Positions 1 through 9,813 of a DNA stretch of 64,000 nt are shown here, piece by piece. A program made the position numbers and the translations under genes. A model generated the notes under the pieces. The model was not told the DNA's origin and made no database searches. It saw only the letters and a program-made list of their open reading frames with translations. Source of the DNA: Amia ocellicauda (Eukaryota; Chordata; Actinopteri; Amiiformes; Amiidae); NCBI RefSeq assembly GCF_036373705.1, contig NC_089863.1, forward strand, positions 7,105,357 to 7,169,356, read 5' to 3'. Positions within the stretch are counted from its first letter, which is position 1. Every line of letters starts with the position of its first letter.

Positions 1-11
1 GTCAATAACTT

Positions 12-51
12 CATACATACATGCATGCGTGCATGCATGCTTACATACATC
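12..51. repeat. CATA/CATG simple-sequence tract between divergent tRNA genes
   Basis: Bases 12-40 alternate strictly pyrimidine-purine, and 22-39 is an inverted repeat with 8-bp arms (ATGCATGC / GCATGCAT) around a central GT. A related TACATACAT follows. The tract recurs near the start of every unit, 40-75 bp upstream of L1. Such sequence is prone to Z-DNA or cruciform formation; whether it does so here is inference. Confidence 0.85.
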
Positions 52-87
52 CAGACATACAAAGCGGTAAGACAGGGCCTTTCCCCG

Positions 88-169
88 GGTAGCGTGGCCG
101 AGCGGTCTAAGGCGCTGGATTAAGGCTCCAGTCTCTTCGGAGGCGTGGGTTCAAATCCCACCACTGCCA
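88..169 (+). tRNA. tRNA-Leu-AAG: tRNA-Leu(AAG), locus L1, one acceptor mismatch
   Basis: This 82-nt class II tRNA decodes CUU/CUC leucine codons once A34 is changed to inosine. The acceptor strand GGTAGCG pairs with the 3' strand, the D arm is GCC/GGC with G18G19 in AGCGGTC, and the anticodon arm is CTGGA-TTAAGGC-TCCAG with AAG central. The long variable arm CTC-TTCG-GAG and T arm GTGGG-TTCAAAT-CCCAC follow, with discriminator A, no intron and no encoded CCA. The internal A box (TGGCCGAGCGG) and B box (GGTTCAAATCC, with the allowed A57) are promoter elements for RNA polymerase III. This copy reads CACTGCC at the 3' end, giving one C6·A67 mismatch, so it may be weaker than its siblings. Confidence 0.88.
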
Positions 170-178
170 GCAGCCATG

Positions 179-183
179 TTTTT
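179..183 (+). terminator. Pol III terminator TTTTT of L1
   Basis: A run of five T lies 9 nt after the tRNA end, the usual RNA polymerase III stop. The same run lies at the same offset after nearly every L1 copy in the array. Confidence 0.85.
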
Positions 184-1208
184 GCCCGTCTTCAACGACC
201 TGGTTGACGACTTTGCTAGGTTTCAGCAAGACTCCCAGGCGGCATCCAAATGAACCAAAAACACACAGTGGTCTGTATACAGTTGTGAATGTGGCCCCAC
301 AGGATCTTAATGCAGTGTTTCGTAGATGCAGGGTCAAGACCGGGGTCGTGGATGGACAAGCGGCGCACGCAACCTGGGAACAGAAACACACAGACGCACA
401 CCTGACGTTCATTACTTATGGCCCAAGTACCCGAGGAACGCTTGCTGATGGAGTGCAGGTGGACCCAGGGGCATTGTGCGTCGCTGATTCCCTCAAACGA
501 AAACAAATGATAATAAGGCACACGGGCAAGCTTAATAATAAAAGTTGGGAATAAGAAATGAGACAATGAGGTGAAAGCAAATCAAAACACAAAATAAAAG
601 GCAATATAATGCCAACCAAAATACACAACCATATTGAATAGAGAGAAGCGAATGATGAATGTAATAAAAATGAGAGATTAGAAGAGCTCATTAACACCGT
701 CCGAAACATGAACTTTACATTCCTGATGCTATCTGGGCTGTACGTGCACCTTCCCCAAGGGTGAGAGCTTTGCCTCTTGTTTTATGGAGGTGTAGATCTT
801 AATGTCATTGCTTTCGTTTCATTCCATCTTCTAATTGCACCAAGGTGTGGCTCTTTGGCTGCTGAAGTGCCCACCAGTAACTTGGGCTTTGCGGGGAATT
901 GATTGAGGGTGGTGTGGTCACTTGAAATCTTGATAGTGGGGCCTTTTCTCATATACCTCGCCCCAGGACCAAAAATTCAGCGCTGGCATTTCAGCCACAC
1001 CAGCCCCCACCCAAGACCCAAAGCAAGCAGACACGCCCTGCACCCTCACAGGCCATCTCCCACCATGCACACCGCCACCCCGGCTATTGCACTCGAGGGT
1101 AATGACAACATTTTGAGACAGGACGGAAAAGGATTGCAACATAATGGAAAGAGATGAACACTTTATTGAGGCAGCATCATTGCTCTTCTGTAAGAGGCTG
1201 CCGTGATC
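184..1208. other. Long intra-unit spacer between convergent L1 and S
   Basis: I see no gene in this kilobase. It contains an A/T-rich stretch near 520-700 and a C-rich stretch near 960-1080. Open frames occur on both strands and overlap each other, but they are broken by indels in other units and start inside tRNA sequence, so they do not look coding. The spacer recurs in all units at near-identical sequence. Confidence 0.75.
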
Positions 1209-1290
1209 CGACGAGGATGGGATTCGAACCCACGCGTGCACAGCACAACGGATTAGCAGTCCATCGCCTTAACCACTCGGCCACCTCGTC
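1209..1290 (-). tRNA. tRNA-Ser-GCT: tRNA-Ser(GCT), locus S
   Basis: Read on the - strand this is an 82-nt class II tRNA for AGC/AGU serine codons. It has acceptor GACGAGG with CCTCGTC, an A box TGGCCGAGTGG, anticodon arm ATGGA-CTGCTAA-TCC.T with GCT central, a long variable arm, the B box GGTTCGAATCC and discriminator G. This copy has one T·G wobble in the anticodon stem (ACGG in place of ATGG on the + strand). The 3' flank reads TCTT instead of TTTT at the usual stop position, so its termination site is doubtful. A TTTT lies farther away at 1127-1130. Confidence 0.92.
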
Positions 1291-1404
1291 TGCAGAGAGC
1301 CCTCCCCGTTGACATGCAAAGTACATTTCAAGAAAAGTAACGTGTGAAATGGAACGACGAGGTGCAACTAGGAAAGCACCATGACTTTAATGGCTAAAGG
1401 AAGT

Positions 1405-1486
1405 TGGCAACGGTGGGATTCTAACCCACGCCTCCAAAGAGACTGGAGCTTAAACGAAGCGCCTTAGACCACTCGGCCACGTTACC
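1405..1486 (-). pseudogene. tRNA-Leu pseudogene, locus L2 (TAA in anticodon position)
   Basis: The - strand shows a whole tRNA-Leu outline: acceptor GGTAACG/CGTTGCC, D arm, long variable arm and T arm. The anticodon stem is broken (CTTCG facing TCCAG) with TAA in the anticodon place, and the T loop reads TTAGAAT, so the invariant C56 is A. C56 is needed for the G19-C56 contact and for TFIIIC binding to the B box. Its intact relative at 37896 has anticodon TAG. Only TTT follows it. I judge it inactive; it is nevertheless copied through the array. Confidence 0.85.
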
Positions 1487-1783
1487 ACACACAGCACGAT
1501 GTCTACGGTCACACCTGCTTCAGTCGTCTCACGTGGTGGACGCTTCTGCGTATCAACATTTTCAACAGCGCTGTTGACCTTTGCTGCTGTTGAAGATGCA
1601 CCGAGTACATTAAGCATGAAAACATCCCAATCTGTACGGGCTCGAAAGGATTGTATTGTGACCCGCACATACTGCGCAGTGGACTCGTAGTCTGTTTGCA
1701 CGCAGACACAAGACTTCACCTGAATCGACGTCTTTTGACGAAACTAGATTAAATGCATAGGATTTGATCATTGAAATCATCAT
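1487..1783. other. Spacer between L2 and the next unit
   Basis: This spacer contains no recognised gene. It lies upstream of both L2 (leftward) and, with the next unit's simple-sequence tract, L1 (rightward), so any upstream promoter modifiers would be here. I see no TATA box or snRNA-type PSE that I could defend. Confidence 0.7.
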
Positions 1784-1870
1784 GACAATAACTTCATACA
1801 TACACGCATGCGTGCATGCATGCTTACATACATCCAGACATACAAAGCGGTAAGACAGGGCCTTTACCCG

Positions 1871-1952
1871 GGTAGCGTGGCCGAGCGGTCTAAGGCGCTG
1901 GATTAAGGCTCCAGTCTCTTCGGAGGCGTGGGTTCAAATCCCACCGCTGCCA
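1871..1952 (+). tRNA. tRNA-Leu-AAG: tRNA-Leu(AAG), intact L1
   Basis: All stems pair, including CGCTGCC at the acceptor 3' strand. TTTTT follows at 1962-1966. This can serve as the reference functional copy. Confidence 0.95.
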
Positions 1953-2991
1953 GCAGCCATGTTTTTGCCCGTCTTCAACGACCTGGTTGACGACTTTGCT
2001 AGGTTTCAGCAAGACTCCCAGGCGGCATCCAAATGAACCAAAAACACACAGTGGTCTGTATACAGTTGTGAATGTGGCCCCACAGGATCTTAATGCAGTG
2101 TTTCGTAGATGCAGGGTCAAGACCGGGGTCGTGGATGGACAAGCGGCGCACACAACCTGGGAACAGAAACACACAGACGCACACCTGACGTTCATTACTT
2201 ATGGCCCAAGTACCCGAGGAACGCTTGCTGATGGAGTGCAGGTGGACCCAGGGGCGTTGTGCGGCGCTGATTCCCTCAAACGAAAACAAATGATAATAAG
2301 GCACACGTGCAAGCTTAATAATAACAGTTGGGAATAAGAAATGAGACAATGAGGTGAAAGCAAATCAAAACACAAAATAAAAGGCAATATAATGCCAACC
2401 AATATACACAACCATATTGAATAGAGAGAAGCGAATGATGAATGTAATAAAAATGAGAGATTAGAAGAGCTCATTAACACTGTCCGAAACATGAACTTTA
2501 CATTCCTGATGCTATTTGGGCTGTACGTGCACCTTCCCCAAGGGTGAGAGCTTTGCCTCTTGTTTTATGGAGGTGTAGATCTTAATGTCATTGCTTTCGT
2601 TTCATTCCATCTTCTAATTGCACCAAGGTGTGGCTCTTTGGCTGCTGAAGTGCCCACCAGTAACTTGGGCTTTGCGGGGAATTGATTGAGGGTGGTGTGG
2701 TCACTTGAAATCTTGATAGTGGGGCCTTTTCTCATATACCTCGCCCCAGGACCAAAAATTCAGCGCTGGCATTTCAGCCACACCAGCCCCCACCCAAGAC
2801 CCAAAGCAAGCAGACACGCCCTGCACCCTCGCAGGCCATCTCCCACCATGCACACCGCCACCCCGGCTATTGCACTCGAGGGTAATGACAACATTTTGAG
2901 ACAGGACGGAAAAGGATTGCAACGTAATGGAAAGAGATGAACACTTTATTGAGGCAGCATCATTGCTCTTCTGTAAGAGGCTGCCGTGATC

Positions 2992-3073
2992 CGACGAGGA
3001 TGGGATTCAAACCCTCGCGTGCACAGCACAATGGATTAGCAGTCCATCGCCTTAACCACTCGGCCACCTCGTC
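2992..3073 (-). pseudogene. tRNA-Ser(GCT) with damaged T arm
   Basis: Anticodon and acceptor are normal, but the T arm reads GAGGG-TTTGAAT-CCCAT. This gives an A·A mismatch and changes the invariant C56 to T, weakening the B box. TCTT replaces the near terminator. Confidence 0.75.
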
Positions 3074-3187
3074 TGCCGAAAGCGCTCCCCGTTGACATGC
3101 AAAGTACATTTCAAGAAAAGTAACGTGTGAAATGGAACGACGAGGTGCAACTAGGAAAGCACCATGACTTTAATGGCTAAAGGAAGT

Positions 3188-3269
3188 TGGCAACGGTGGG
3201 ATTCTAACCCACGCCTCCAAAGAGACTGGAGCTTAAACGAAGCGCCTTAGACCACTCGGCCATGTTACC
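3188..3269 (-). pseudogene. L2 tRNA-Leu pseudogene
   Basis: It has the shared L2 lesions plus G7 to A in the acceptor (CATGTTACC on the + strand). Confidence 0.85.
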
Positions 3270-3653
3270 ACACACAGCATGATGTCTACGGTCACACCTG
3301 CTTCAGTCGTCTCATGTGGTGGACGCTTCTGCGTATCAACATTTTCAACAGCGCTGTTGACCTTTGCTGCTGTTGAAGATGCACCGAGTACATTAAGCAT
3401 GAAAACATCCCAATCTGTACGGGCTCGAAAGGATTGTATTGTGACCCGCACATACTGCGCAGTGGACTCGTAGTCTGTTTGCACGCAGACACAAGACTTC
3501 ACCTGAATCGACGTCTTTTGACGAAACTAGATTAAATGCATAGGATTTGATCATTGAAATCATCATGACAATAACTTCATACATACATGCATGCGTGCAT
3601 GCATGCTTACATACATCCAGACATACAAAGCGGTAAGACAGGGCCCTTCCCCG

Positions 3654-3670
3654 GGTAGCGTGTGTAGCGG
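3654..3670 (+). other. Deletion junction with 9-nt L1 stub
   Basis: Only GGTAGCGTG of L1 survives. It is followed by TGTAGCG, which repeats the neighbouring GTAGCG and looks like copied filler, then the spacer resumes at GAGTGCAGG. Confidence 0.85.
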
Positions 3671-4427
3671 AGTGCAGGTGGACCCAGGGGCGTTGTGCGG
3701 CGCTGATTCCCTCAAACGAAAACAAATGATAATAAGGCACACGTGCAAGCTTAATAATAACAGTTGGGAATAAGAAATGAGACAATGAGGTGAAAGCAAA
3801 TCAAAACACAAAATAAAAGGCAATATAATGCCAACCAAAATACACAACCATATTGAATAGAGAGAAGCGAATGATGAATGTAATAAAAATGAGAGATTAG
3901 AAGAGCTCATTAACACCGTCCGAAACATGAACTTTACATTCCTGATGCTATCTGGGGTGTACGTGCACCTTCCCCAAGGGTGAGAGCTTTGCCTCTTGTT
4001 TTATGGAGGTGTAGATCTTAATGTCATTGCTTTCGTTTCATTCCATCTTCTAATTGCACCAAGGTGTGGCTCTTTGGCTGCTGAAGTGCCCACCAGTAAC
4101 TTGGGCTTTGCGGGGAATTGATTGAGGGTGGTGTGGTCACTTGAAATCTTGATAGTGGGGCCTTTTCTCATATACCTCGCCCCAGGACCAAAAATTCAGC
4201 GCTGGCATTTCAGCCACACCAGCCCCCACCCAAGACCCAAAGCAAGCAGACACGCCCTGCACCCTCGCAGGCCATCTCCCACCATGCACACCGCCACCCC
4301 GGCTATTGCACTCGAGGGTAATGACAACATTTTGAGACAGGACGGAAAAGGATTGCAACGTAATGGAAAGAGATGAACACTTTATTGAAGCAGCATCATT
4401 GCTCTTCTGTAAGAGGCTGCCGTGATC

Positions 4428-4509
4428 CGACGAGGATGGGATTCAAACCCTCGCGTGCACAGCACAATGGATTAGCAGTCCATCGCCTTAACCACTCGGC
4501 CACCTCGTC
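4428..4509 (-). pseudogene. tRNA-Ser(GCT) with damaged T arm
   Basis: It carries the same A·A mismatch and C56 to T change as the copy at 2992. Confidence 0.75.
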
Positions 4510-4623
4510 TGCCGAAAGCGCTCCCCGTTGACATGCAAAGTACATTTCAAGAAAAGTAACGTGTGAAATGGAACGACGAGGTGCAACTAGGAAAGCACCA
4601 TGACTTTAATGGCTAAAGGAAGT

Positions 4624-4705
4624 TGGCAACGGTGGGATTCTAACCCACGCCTCCAAAGAGACTGGAGCTTAAACGAAGCGCCTTAGACCACTCGGCCATG
4701 TTACC
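4624..4705 (-). pseudogene. L2 tRNA-Leu pseudogene
   Basis: Same form as the copy at 3188, with G7 to A. Confidence 0.85.
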
Positions 4706-5089
4706 ACACACAGCATGATGTCTACGGTCACACCTGCTTCAGTCGTCTCATGTGGTGGACGCTTCTGCGTATCAACATTTTCAACAGCGCTGTTGACCTT
4801 TGCTGCTGTTGAAGATGCACCGAGTACATTAAGCATGAAAACATCCCAATCTGTACGGGCTCGAAAGGATTGTATTGTGACCCGCACATACTGCGCAGTG
4901 GACTCGTAGTCTGTTTGCACGCAGACACAAGACTTCACCTGAATCGACGTCTTTTGACGAAACTAGATTAAATGCATAGGATTTGATCATTGAAATCATC
5001 ATGACAATAACTTCATACATACATGCATGCGTGCATGCATGCTTACATACATCCAGACATACAAAGCGGTAAGACAGGGCCCTTCCCCG

Positions 5090-5106
5090 GGTAGCGTGTG
5101 TAGCGG
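5090..5106 (+). other. Deletion junction with 9-nt L1 stub
   Basis: The junction and filler are identical to those at 3654. Confidence 0.85.
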
Positions 5107-5863
5107 AGTGCAGGTGGACCCAGGGGCGTTGTGCGGCGCTGATTCCCTCAAACGAAAACAAATGATAATAAGGCACACGTGCAAGCTTAATAATAACAGT
5201 TGGGAATAAGAAATGAGACAATGAGGTGAAAGCAAATCAAAACACAAAATAAAAGGCAATATAATGCCAACCAAAATACACAACCATATTGAATAGAGAG
5301 AAGCGAATGATGAATGTAATAAAAATGAGAGATTAGAAGAGCTCATTAACACCGTCCGAAACATGAACTTTACATTCCTGATGCTATCTGGGGTGTACGT
5401 GCACCTTCCCCAAGGGTGAGAGCTTTGCCTCTTGTTTTATGGAGGTGTAGATCTTAATGTCATTGCTTTCGTTTCATTCCATCTTCTAATTGCACCAAGG
5501 TGTGGCTCTTTGGCTGCTGAAGTGCCCACCAGTAACTTGGGCTTTGCGGGGAATTGATTGAGGGTGGTGTGGTCACTTGAAATCTTGATAGTGGGGCCTT
5601 TTCTCACATACCTCGCCCCAGGACCAAAAATTCAGCGCTGGCATTTCAGCCACACCAGCCCCCACCCAAGACCCAAAGCAAGCAGACACGCCCTGCACCC
5701 TCGCAGGCCATCTCCCACCATGCACACCGCCACCCCGGCTATTGCACTCGAGGGTAATGACAACATTTTGAGACAGGACGGAACAGGATTGCAACGTAAT
5801 GGAAAGAGATGAACACTTTATTGAGGCAGCATCATTGCTCTTCTGTAAGAGGCTGCCGTGATC

Positions 5864-5945
5864 CGACAAGGATGTGATTCGAACCCACGCGTGCACAGCA
5901 CAATGGATTAGCAGTCCATCGCCTTAACCACTCGGCCACTTCGTC
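5864..5945 (-). pseudogene. tRNA-Ser(GCT) with acceptor and T-stem mismatches
   Basis: The acceptor has A6·C67 and a G4·T69 wobble, and the T stem has G52·A62. The anticodon GCT and T loop TTCGAAT are kept. Confidence 0.7.
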
Positions 5946-6059
5946 TGCCGAGAGCGCTCCCCGTTGACATGCAAAGTACATTTCAAGAAAAGTAACGTGT
6001 GAAATGGAACGACGAGGTGCAACTAGGAAAGCACCATGACTTTAATGGCTAAAGGAAGT

Positions 6060-6141
6060 TGGCAACGGTGGGATTCTAACCCACGCCTCCAAAGAGACTG
6101 GAGCTTAAACGAAGCGCCTTAGACCACTCGGCCTCGTTACC
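6060..6141 (-). pseudogene. L2 tRNA-Leu pseudogene
   Basis: It has the shared lesions plus T8 to A (CCTCGTTACC on the + strand). Confidence 0.85.
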
Positions 6142-6525
6142 AGACACAGCACGATGTCTACGGTCACACCTGTTTCAGTCGTCTCACGTGGTGGACGCTT
6201 CTGCGTATCAACATTTTCAACAGCGCTGTTGACCTTTGCTGCTGTTGAAGATGCACCGAGTACATTAAGCATGAAAACATCCCAATCTGTACGGGCTCGA
6301 AAGGATTGTATTGTGACCCGCACATACTGCGCAGTGGACTCGTAGTCTGTTTGCACGCAGACACAAGACTTCACCTGAATCGACGTCTTTTGACGAAACT
6401 AGATTAAATGCATAGGATTTGATCATTGAAATCATCATGACAATAACTTCATACATACACGCATGCGTGCATGCATGCTTACATACATCCAGACATACAA
6501 AGCGGTAAGACAGGGCCTTTACCCG

Positions 6526-6607
6526 GGTAGCGTGGCCGAGCGGTCTAAGGCGCTGGATTAAGGCTCCAGTCTCTTCGGAGGCGTGGGTTCAAATCCCACC
6601 GCTGCCA
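6526..6607 (+). tRNA. tRNA-Leu-AAG: tRNA-Leu(AAG), intact L1
   Basis: Its sequence equals the copy at 1871. TTTTT follows at 6617-6621. Confidence 0.95.
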
Positions 6608-7646
6608 GCAGCCATGTTTTTGCCCGTCTTCAACGACCTGGTTGACGACTTTGCTAGGTTTCAGCAAGACTCCCAGGCGGCATCCAAATGAACCAAAAAC
6701 ACACAGTGGTCTGTATACAGTTGTGAATGTGGCCCCACAGGATCTTAATGCAGTGTTTCGTAGATGCAGGGTCAAGACCGGGGTCGTGGATGGACAAGCG
6801 GCGCACGCAACCTGGGAACAGAAACACACAGACGCACACCTGACGTTCATTACTTATGGCCCAAGTACCCGAGGAACGCTTGCTGATGGAGTGCAGGTGG
6901 ACCCAGGGGCGTTGTGCGGCGCTGATTCCCTCAAACGAAAACAAATGATAATAAGGCACACGTGCAAGCTTAATAATAACAGTTGGGAATAAGAAATGAG
7001 ACAATGAGGTGAAAGCAAATCAAAACACAAAATAAAAGGCAATATAATGCCAACCAATATACACAACCATATTGAATAGAGAGAAGCGAATGATGAATGT
7101 AATAAAAATGAGAGATTAGAAGAGCTCATTAACACTGTCCGAAACATGAACTTTACATTCCTGATGCTATTTGGGCTGTACGTGCACCTTCCCCAAGGGT
7201 GAGAGCTTTGCCTCTTGTTTTATGGAGGTGTAGATCTTAATGTCATTGCTTTCGTTTCATTCCATCTTCTAATTGCACCAAGGTGTGGCTCTTTGGCTGC
7301 TGAAGTGCCCACCAGTAACTTGGGCTTTGCGGGGAATTGATTGAGGGTGGTGTGGTCACTTGAAATCTTGATAGTGGGGCCTTTTCTCATATACCTCGCC
7401 CCAGGACCAAAAATTCAGCGCTGGCATTTCAGCCACACCAGCCCCCACCCAAGACCCAAAGCAAGCAGACACGCCCTGCACCCTCGCAGGCCATCTCCCA
7501 CCATGCACACCGCCACCCCGGCTATTGCACTCGAGGGTAATGACAACATTTTGAGACAGGACGGAAAAGGATTGCAACGTAATGGAAAGAGATGAACACT
7601 TTATTGAGGCAGCATCATTGCTCTTCTGTAAGAGGCTGCCGTGATC

Positions 7647-7728
7647 CGACGAGGATGGGATTCAAACCCTCGCGTGCACAGCACAATGGATTAGCAGTCC
7701 ATCGCCTTAACCACTCGGCCACCTCGTC
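7647..7728 (-). pseudogene. tRNA-Ser(GCT) with damaged T arm
   Basis: It has the same T-arm lesions as 2992 and 4428. Confidence 0.75.
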
Positions 7729-7842
7729 TGCCGAAAGCGCTCCCCGTTGACATGCAAAGTACATTTCAAGAAAAGTAACGTGTGAAATGGAACGACGAGG
7801 TGCAACTAGGAAAGCACCATGACTTTAATGGCTAAAGGAAGT

Positions 7843-7924
7843 TGGCAACGGTGGGATTCTAACCCACGCCTCCAAAGAGACTGGAGCTTAAACGAAGCGC
7901 CTTAGACCACTCGGCCATGTTACC
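7843..7924 (-). pseudogene. L2 tRNA-Leu pseudogene
   Basis: Same form as 3188. Confidence 0.85.
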
Positions 7925-8308
7925 ACACACAGCATGATGTCTACGGTCACACCTGCTTCAGTCGTCTCATGTGGTGGACGCTTCTGCGTATCAACATTTT
8001 CAACAGCGCTGTTGACCTTTGCTGCTGTTGAAGATGCACCGAGTACATTAAGCATGAAAACATCCCAATCTGTACGGGCTCGAAAGGATTGTATTGTGAC
8101 CCGCACATACTGCGCAGTGGACTCGTAGTCTGTTTGCACGCAGACACAAGACTTCACCTGAATCGACGTCTTTTGACGAAACTAGATTAAATGCATAGGA
8201 TTTGATCATTGAAATCATCATGACAATAACTTCATACATACATGCATGCGTGCATGCATGCTTACATACATCCAGACATACAAAGCGGTAAGACAGGGCC
8301 CTTCCCCG

Positions 8309-8325
8309 GGTAGCGTGTGTAGCGG
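8309..8325 (+). other. Deletion junction with 9-nt L1 stub
   Basis: The junction and filler are identical to those at 3654. Confidence 0.85.
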
Positions 8326-9082
8326 AGTGCAGGTGGACCCAGGGGCGTTGTGCGGCGCTGATTCCCTCAAACGAAAACAAATGATAATAAGGCACACGTG
8401 CAAGCTTAATAATAACAGTTGGGAATAAGAAATGAGACAATGAGGTGAAAGCAAATCAAAACACAAAATAAAAGGCAATATAATGCCAACCAAAATACAC
8501 AACCATATTGAATAGAGAGAAGCGAATGATGAATGTAATAAAAATGAGAGATTAGAAGAGCTCATTAACACCGTCCGAAACATGAACTTTACATTCCTGA
8601 TGCTATCTGGGGTGTACGTGCACCTTCCCCAAGGGTGAGAGCTTTGCCTCTTGTTTTATGGAGGTGTAGATCTTAATGTCATTGCTTTCGTTTCATTCCA
8701 TCTTCTAATTGCACCAAGGTGTGGCTCTTTGGCTGCTGAAGTGCCCACCAGTAACTTGGGCTTTGCGGGGAATTGATTGAGGGTGGTGTGGTCACTTGAA
8801 ATCTTGATAGTGGGGCCTTTTCTCACATACCTCGCCCCAGGACCAAAAATTCAGCGCTGGCATTTCAGCCACACCAGCCCCCACCCAAGACCCAAAGCAA
8901 GCAGACACGCCCTGCACCCTCGCAGGCCATCTCCCACCATGCACACCGCCACCCCGGCTATTGCACTCGAGGGTAATGACAACATTTTGAGACAGGACGG
9001 AACAGGATTGCAACGTAATGGAAAGAGATGAACACTTTATTGAGGCAGCATCATTGCTCTTCTGTAAGAGGCTGCCGTGATC

Positions 9083-9164
9083 CGACAAGGATGTGATTCG
9101 AACCCACGCGTGCACAGCACAATGGATTAGCAGTCCATCGCCTTAACCACTCGGCCACTTCGTC
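9083..9164 (-). pseudogene. tRNA-Ser(GCT) with acceptor and T-stem mismatches
   Basis: Same form as 5864. Confidence 0.7.
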
Positions 9165-9278
9165 TGCCGAGAGCGCTCCCCGTTGACATGCAAAGTACAT
9201 TTCAAGAAAAGTAACGTGTGAAATGGAACGACGAGGTGCAACTAGGAAAGCACCATGACTTTAATGGCTAAAGGAAGT

Positions 9279-9360
9279 TGGCAACGGTGGGATTCTAACC
9301 CACGCCTCCAAAGAGACTGGAGCTTAAACGAAGCGCCTTAGACCACTCGGCCTCGTTACC
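9279..9360 (-). pseudogene. L2 tRNA-Leu pseudogene
   Basis: Same form as 6060, with T8 to A. Confidence 0.85.
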
Positions 9361-9731
9361 AGACACAGCACGATGTCTACGGTCACACCTGTTTCAGTCG
9401 TCTCACGTGGTGGACGCTTCTGCGTATCAACATTTTCAACAGCGCTGTTGACCTTTGCTGCTGTTGAAGATGCACCGAGTACATTAAGCATGAAAACATC
9501 CCAATCTGTACGGCTCGAAAGGATTGTATTGTGACCCGCACATACTGCGCAGTGGACTCGTAGTCTGTTTGCACGCAGACACAAGACTTCACCTGAATCG
9601 ACGTCTTTTGACGAAACTAGATTAAATGCATAGGATTTGATCATTGAAATCATCATGACAATAACTTCATACATGCATGCATGCTTACATACATCCAGAC
9701 ATACAAAGCGGTAAGACAGGGCAGTTCCCCG

Positions 9732-9813
9732 GGTAGCGTGGCTGAGCGGTCTAAGGTGCTGGATTAAGGCTCCAGTCTCTTCAGAGGCGTGGGTTCAAAT
9801 CACACCGCTGCCA
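9732..9813 (+). tRNA. tRNA-Leu-AAG: tRNA-Leu(AAG), L1 with one T-stem mismatch
   Basis: The T stem reads GTGGG facing CACAC, giving G52·A62. The D arm (GCT/GGT) and variable loop (TTCA) variants still pair. TTTTT follows at 9823-9827. Confidence 0.75.

Larger units (their letters stand above)
1..1783. repeat. Array unit 1 (1783 bp, basic type)
   Basis: This is the reference unit: CATA/CATG tract, L1 (+), about 1 kb of spacer, S (-), L2 (-), then about 300 bp of spacer. Later units are described by how they differ from it. Confidence 0.95.
1784..3566. repeat. Array unit 2 (1783 bp, basic type)
   Basis: Same layout as unit 1. The S copy belongs to a damaged T-arm lineage shared with units 3 and 5. 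Confidence 0.95.
3567..5002. repeat. Array unit 3 (1436 bp, L1 deleted)
   Basis: A 347-bp net loss removes nearly all of L1 and the adjoining spacer; the S and L2 loci remain. Confidence 0.95.
5003..6438. repeat. Array unit 4 (1436 bp, L1 deleted)
   Basis: It has the identical L1 deletion to unit 3. Its S and L2 belong to a different lineage (GACAAGG acceptor form), so the two short units are not simple duplicates over their full length. Confidence 0.95.
6439..8221. repeat. Array unit 5 (1783 bp, basic type)
   Basis: It is close to unit 2, sharing its CCAATATAC variant near 7055. Together with unit 6 it repeats an earlier 3219-bp stretch. Confidence 0.95.
8222..9656. repeat. Array unit 6 (1435 bp, L1 deleted)
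   Basis: It matches unit 4 except for a 1-bp loss (TGTACGGCTCG near 9508), which recurs in units 9 and 10. Confidence 0.95.

Noticed and set aside
331-343. B-box-like GGGTCAAGACC in the spacer
   Set aside because: It differs from the B-box consensus at key positions and has no A box at a suitable distance.
204-554. 116-residue frames on both strands over the same DNA
   Set aside because: Two overlapping frames of equal length on opposite strands are conserved only because the repeat is. Several units break them by deletion.
416-709. 97-residue hydrophobic frame (- strand) that looks like a membrane protein and recurs in most units
   Set aside because: The hydrophobic look comes from reading an A-rich spacer on the opposite strand. 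It is shortened by a 2-bp insertion in TAG-type units, and conservation is no higher than in the surrounding spacer.
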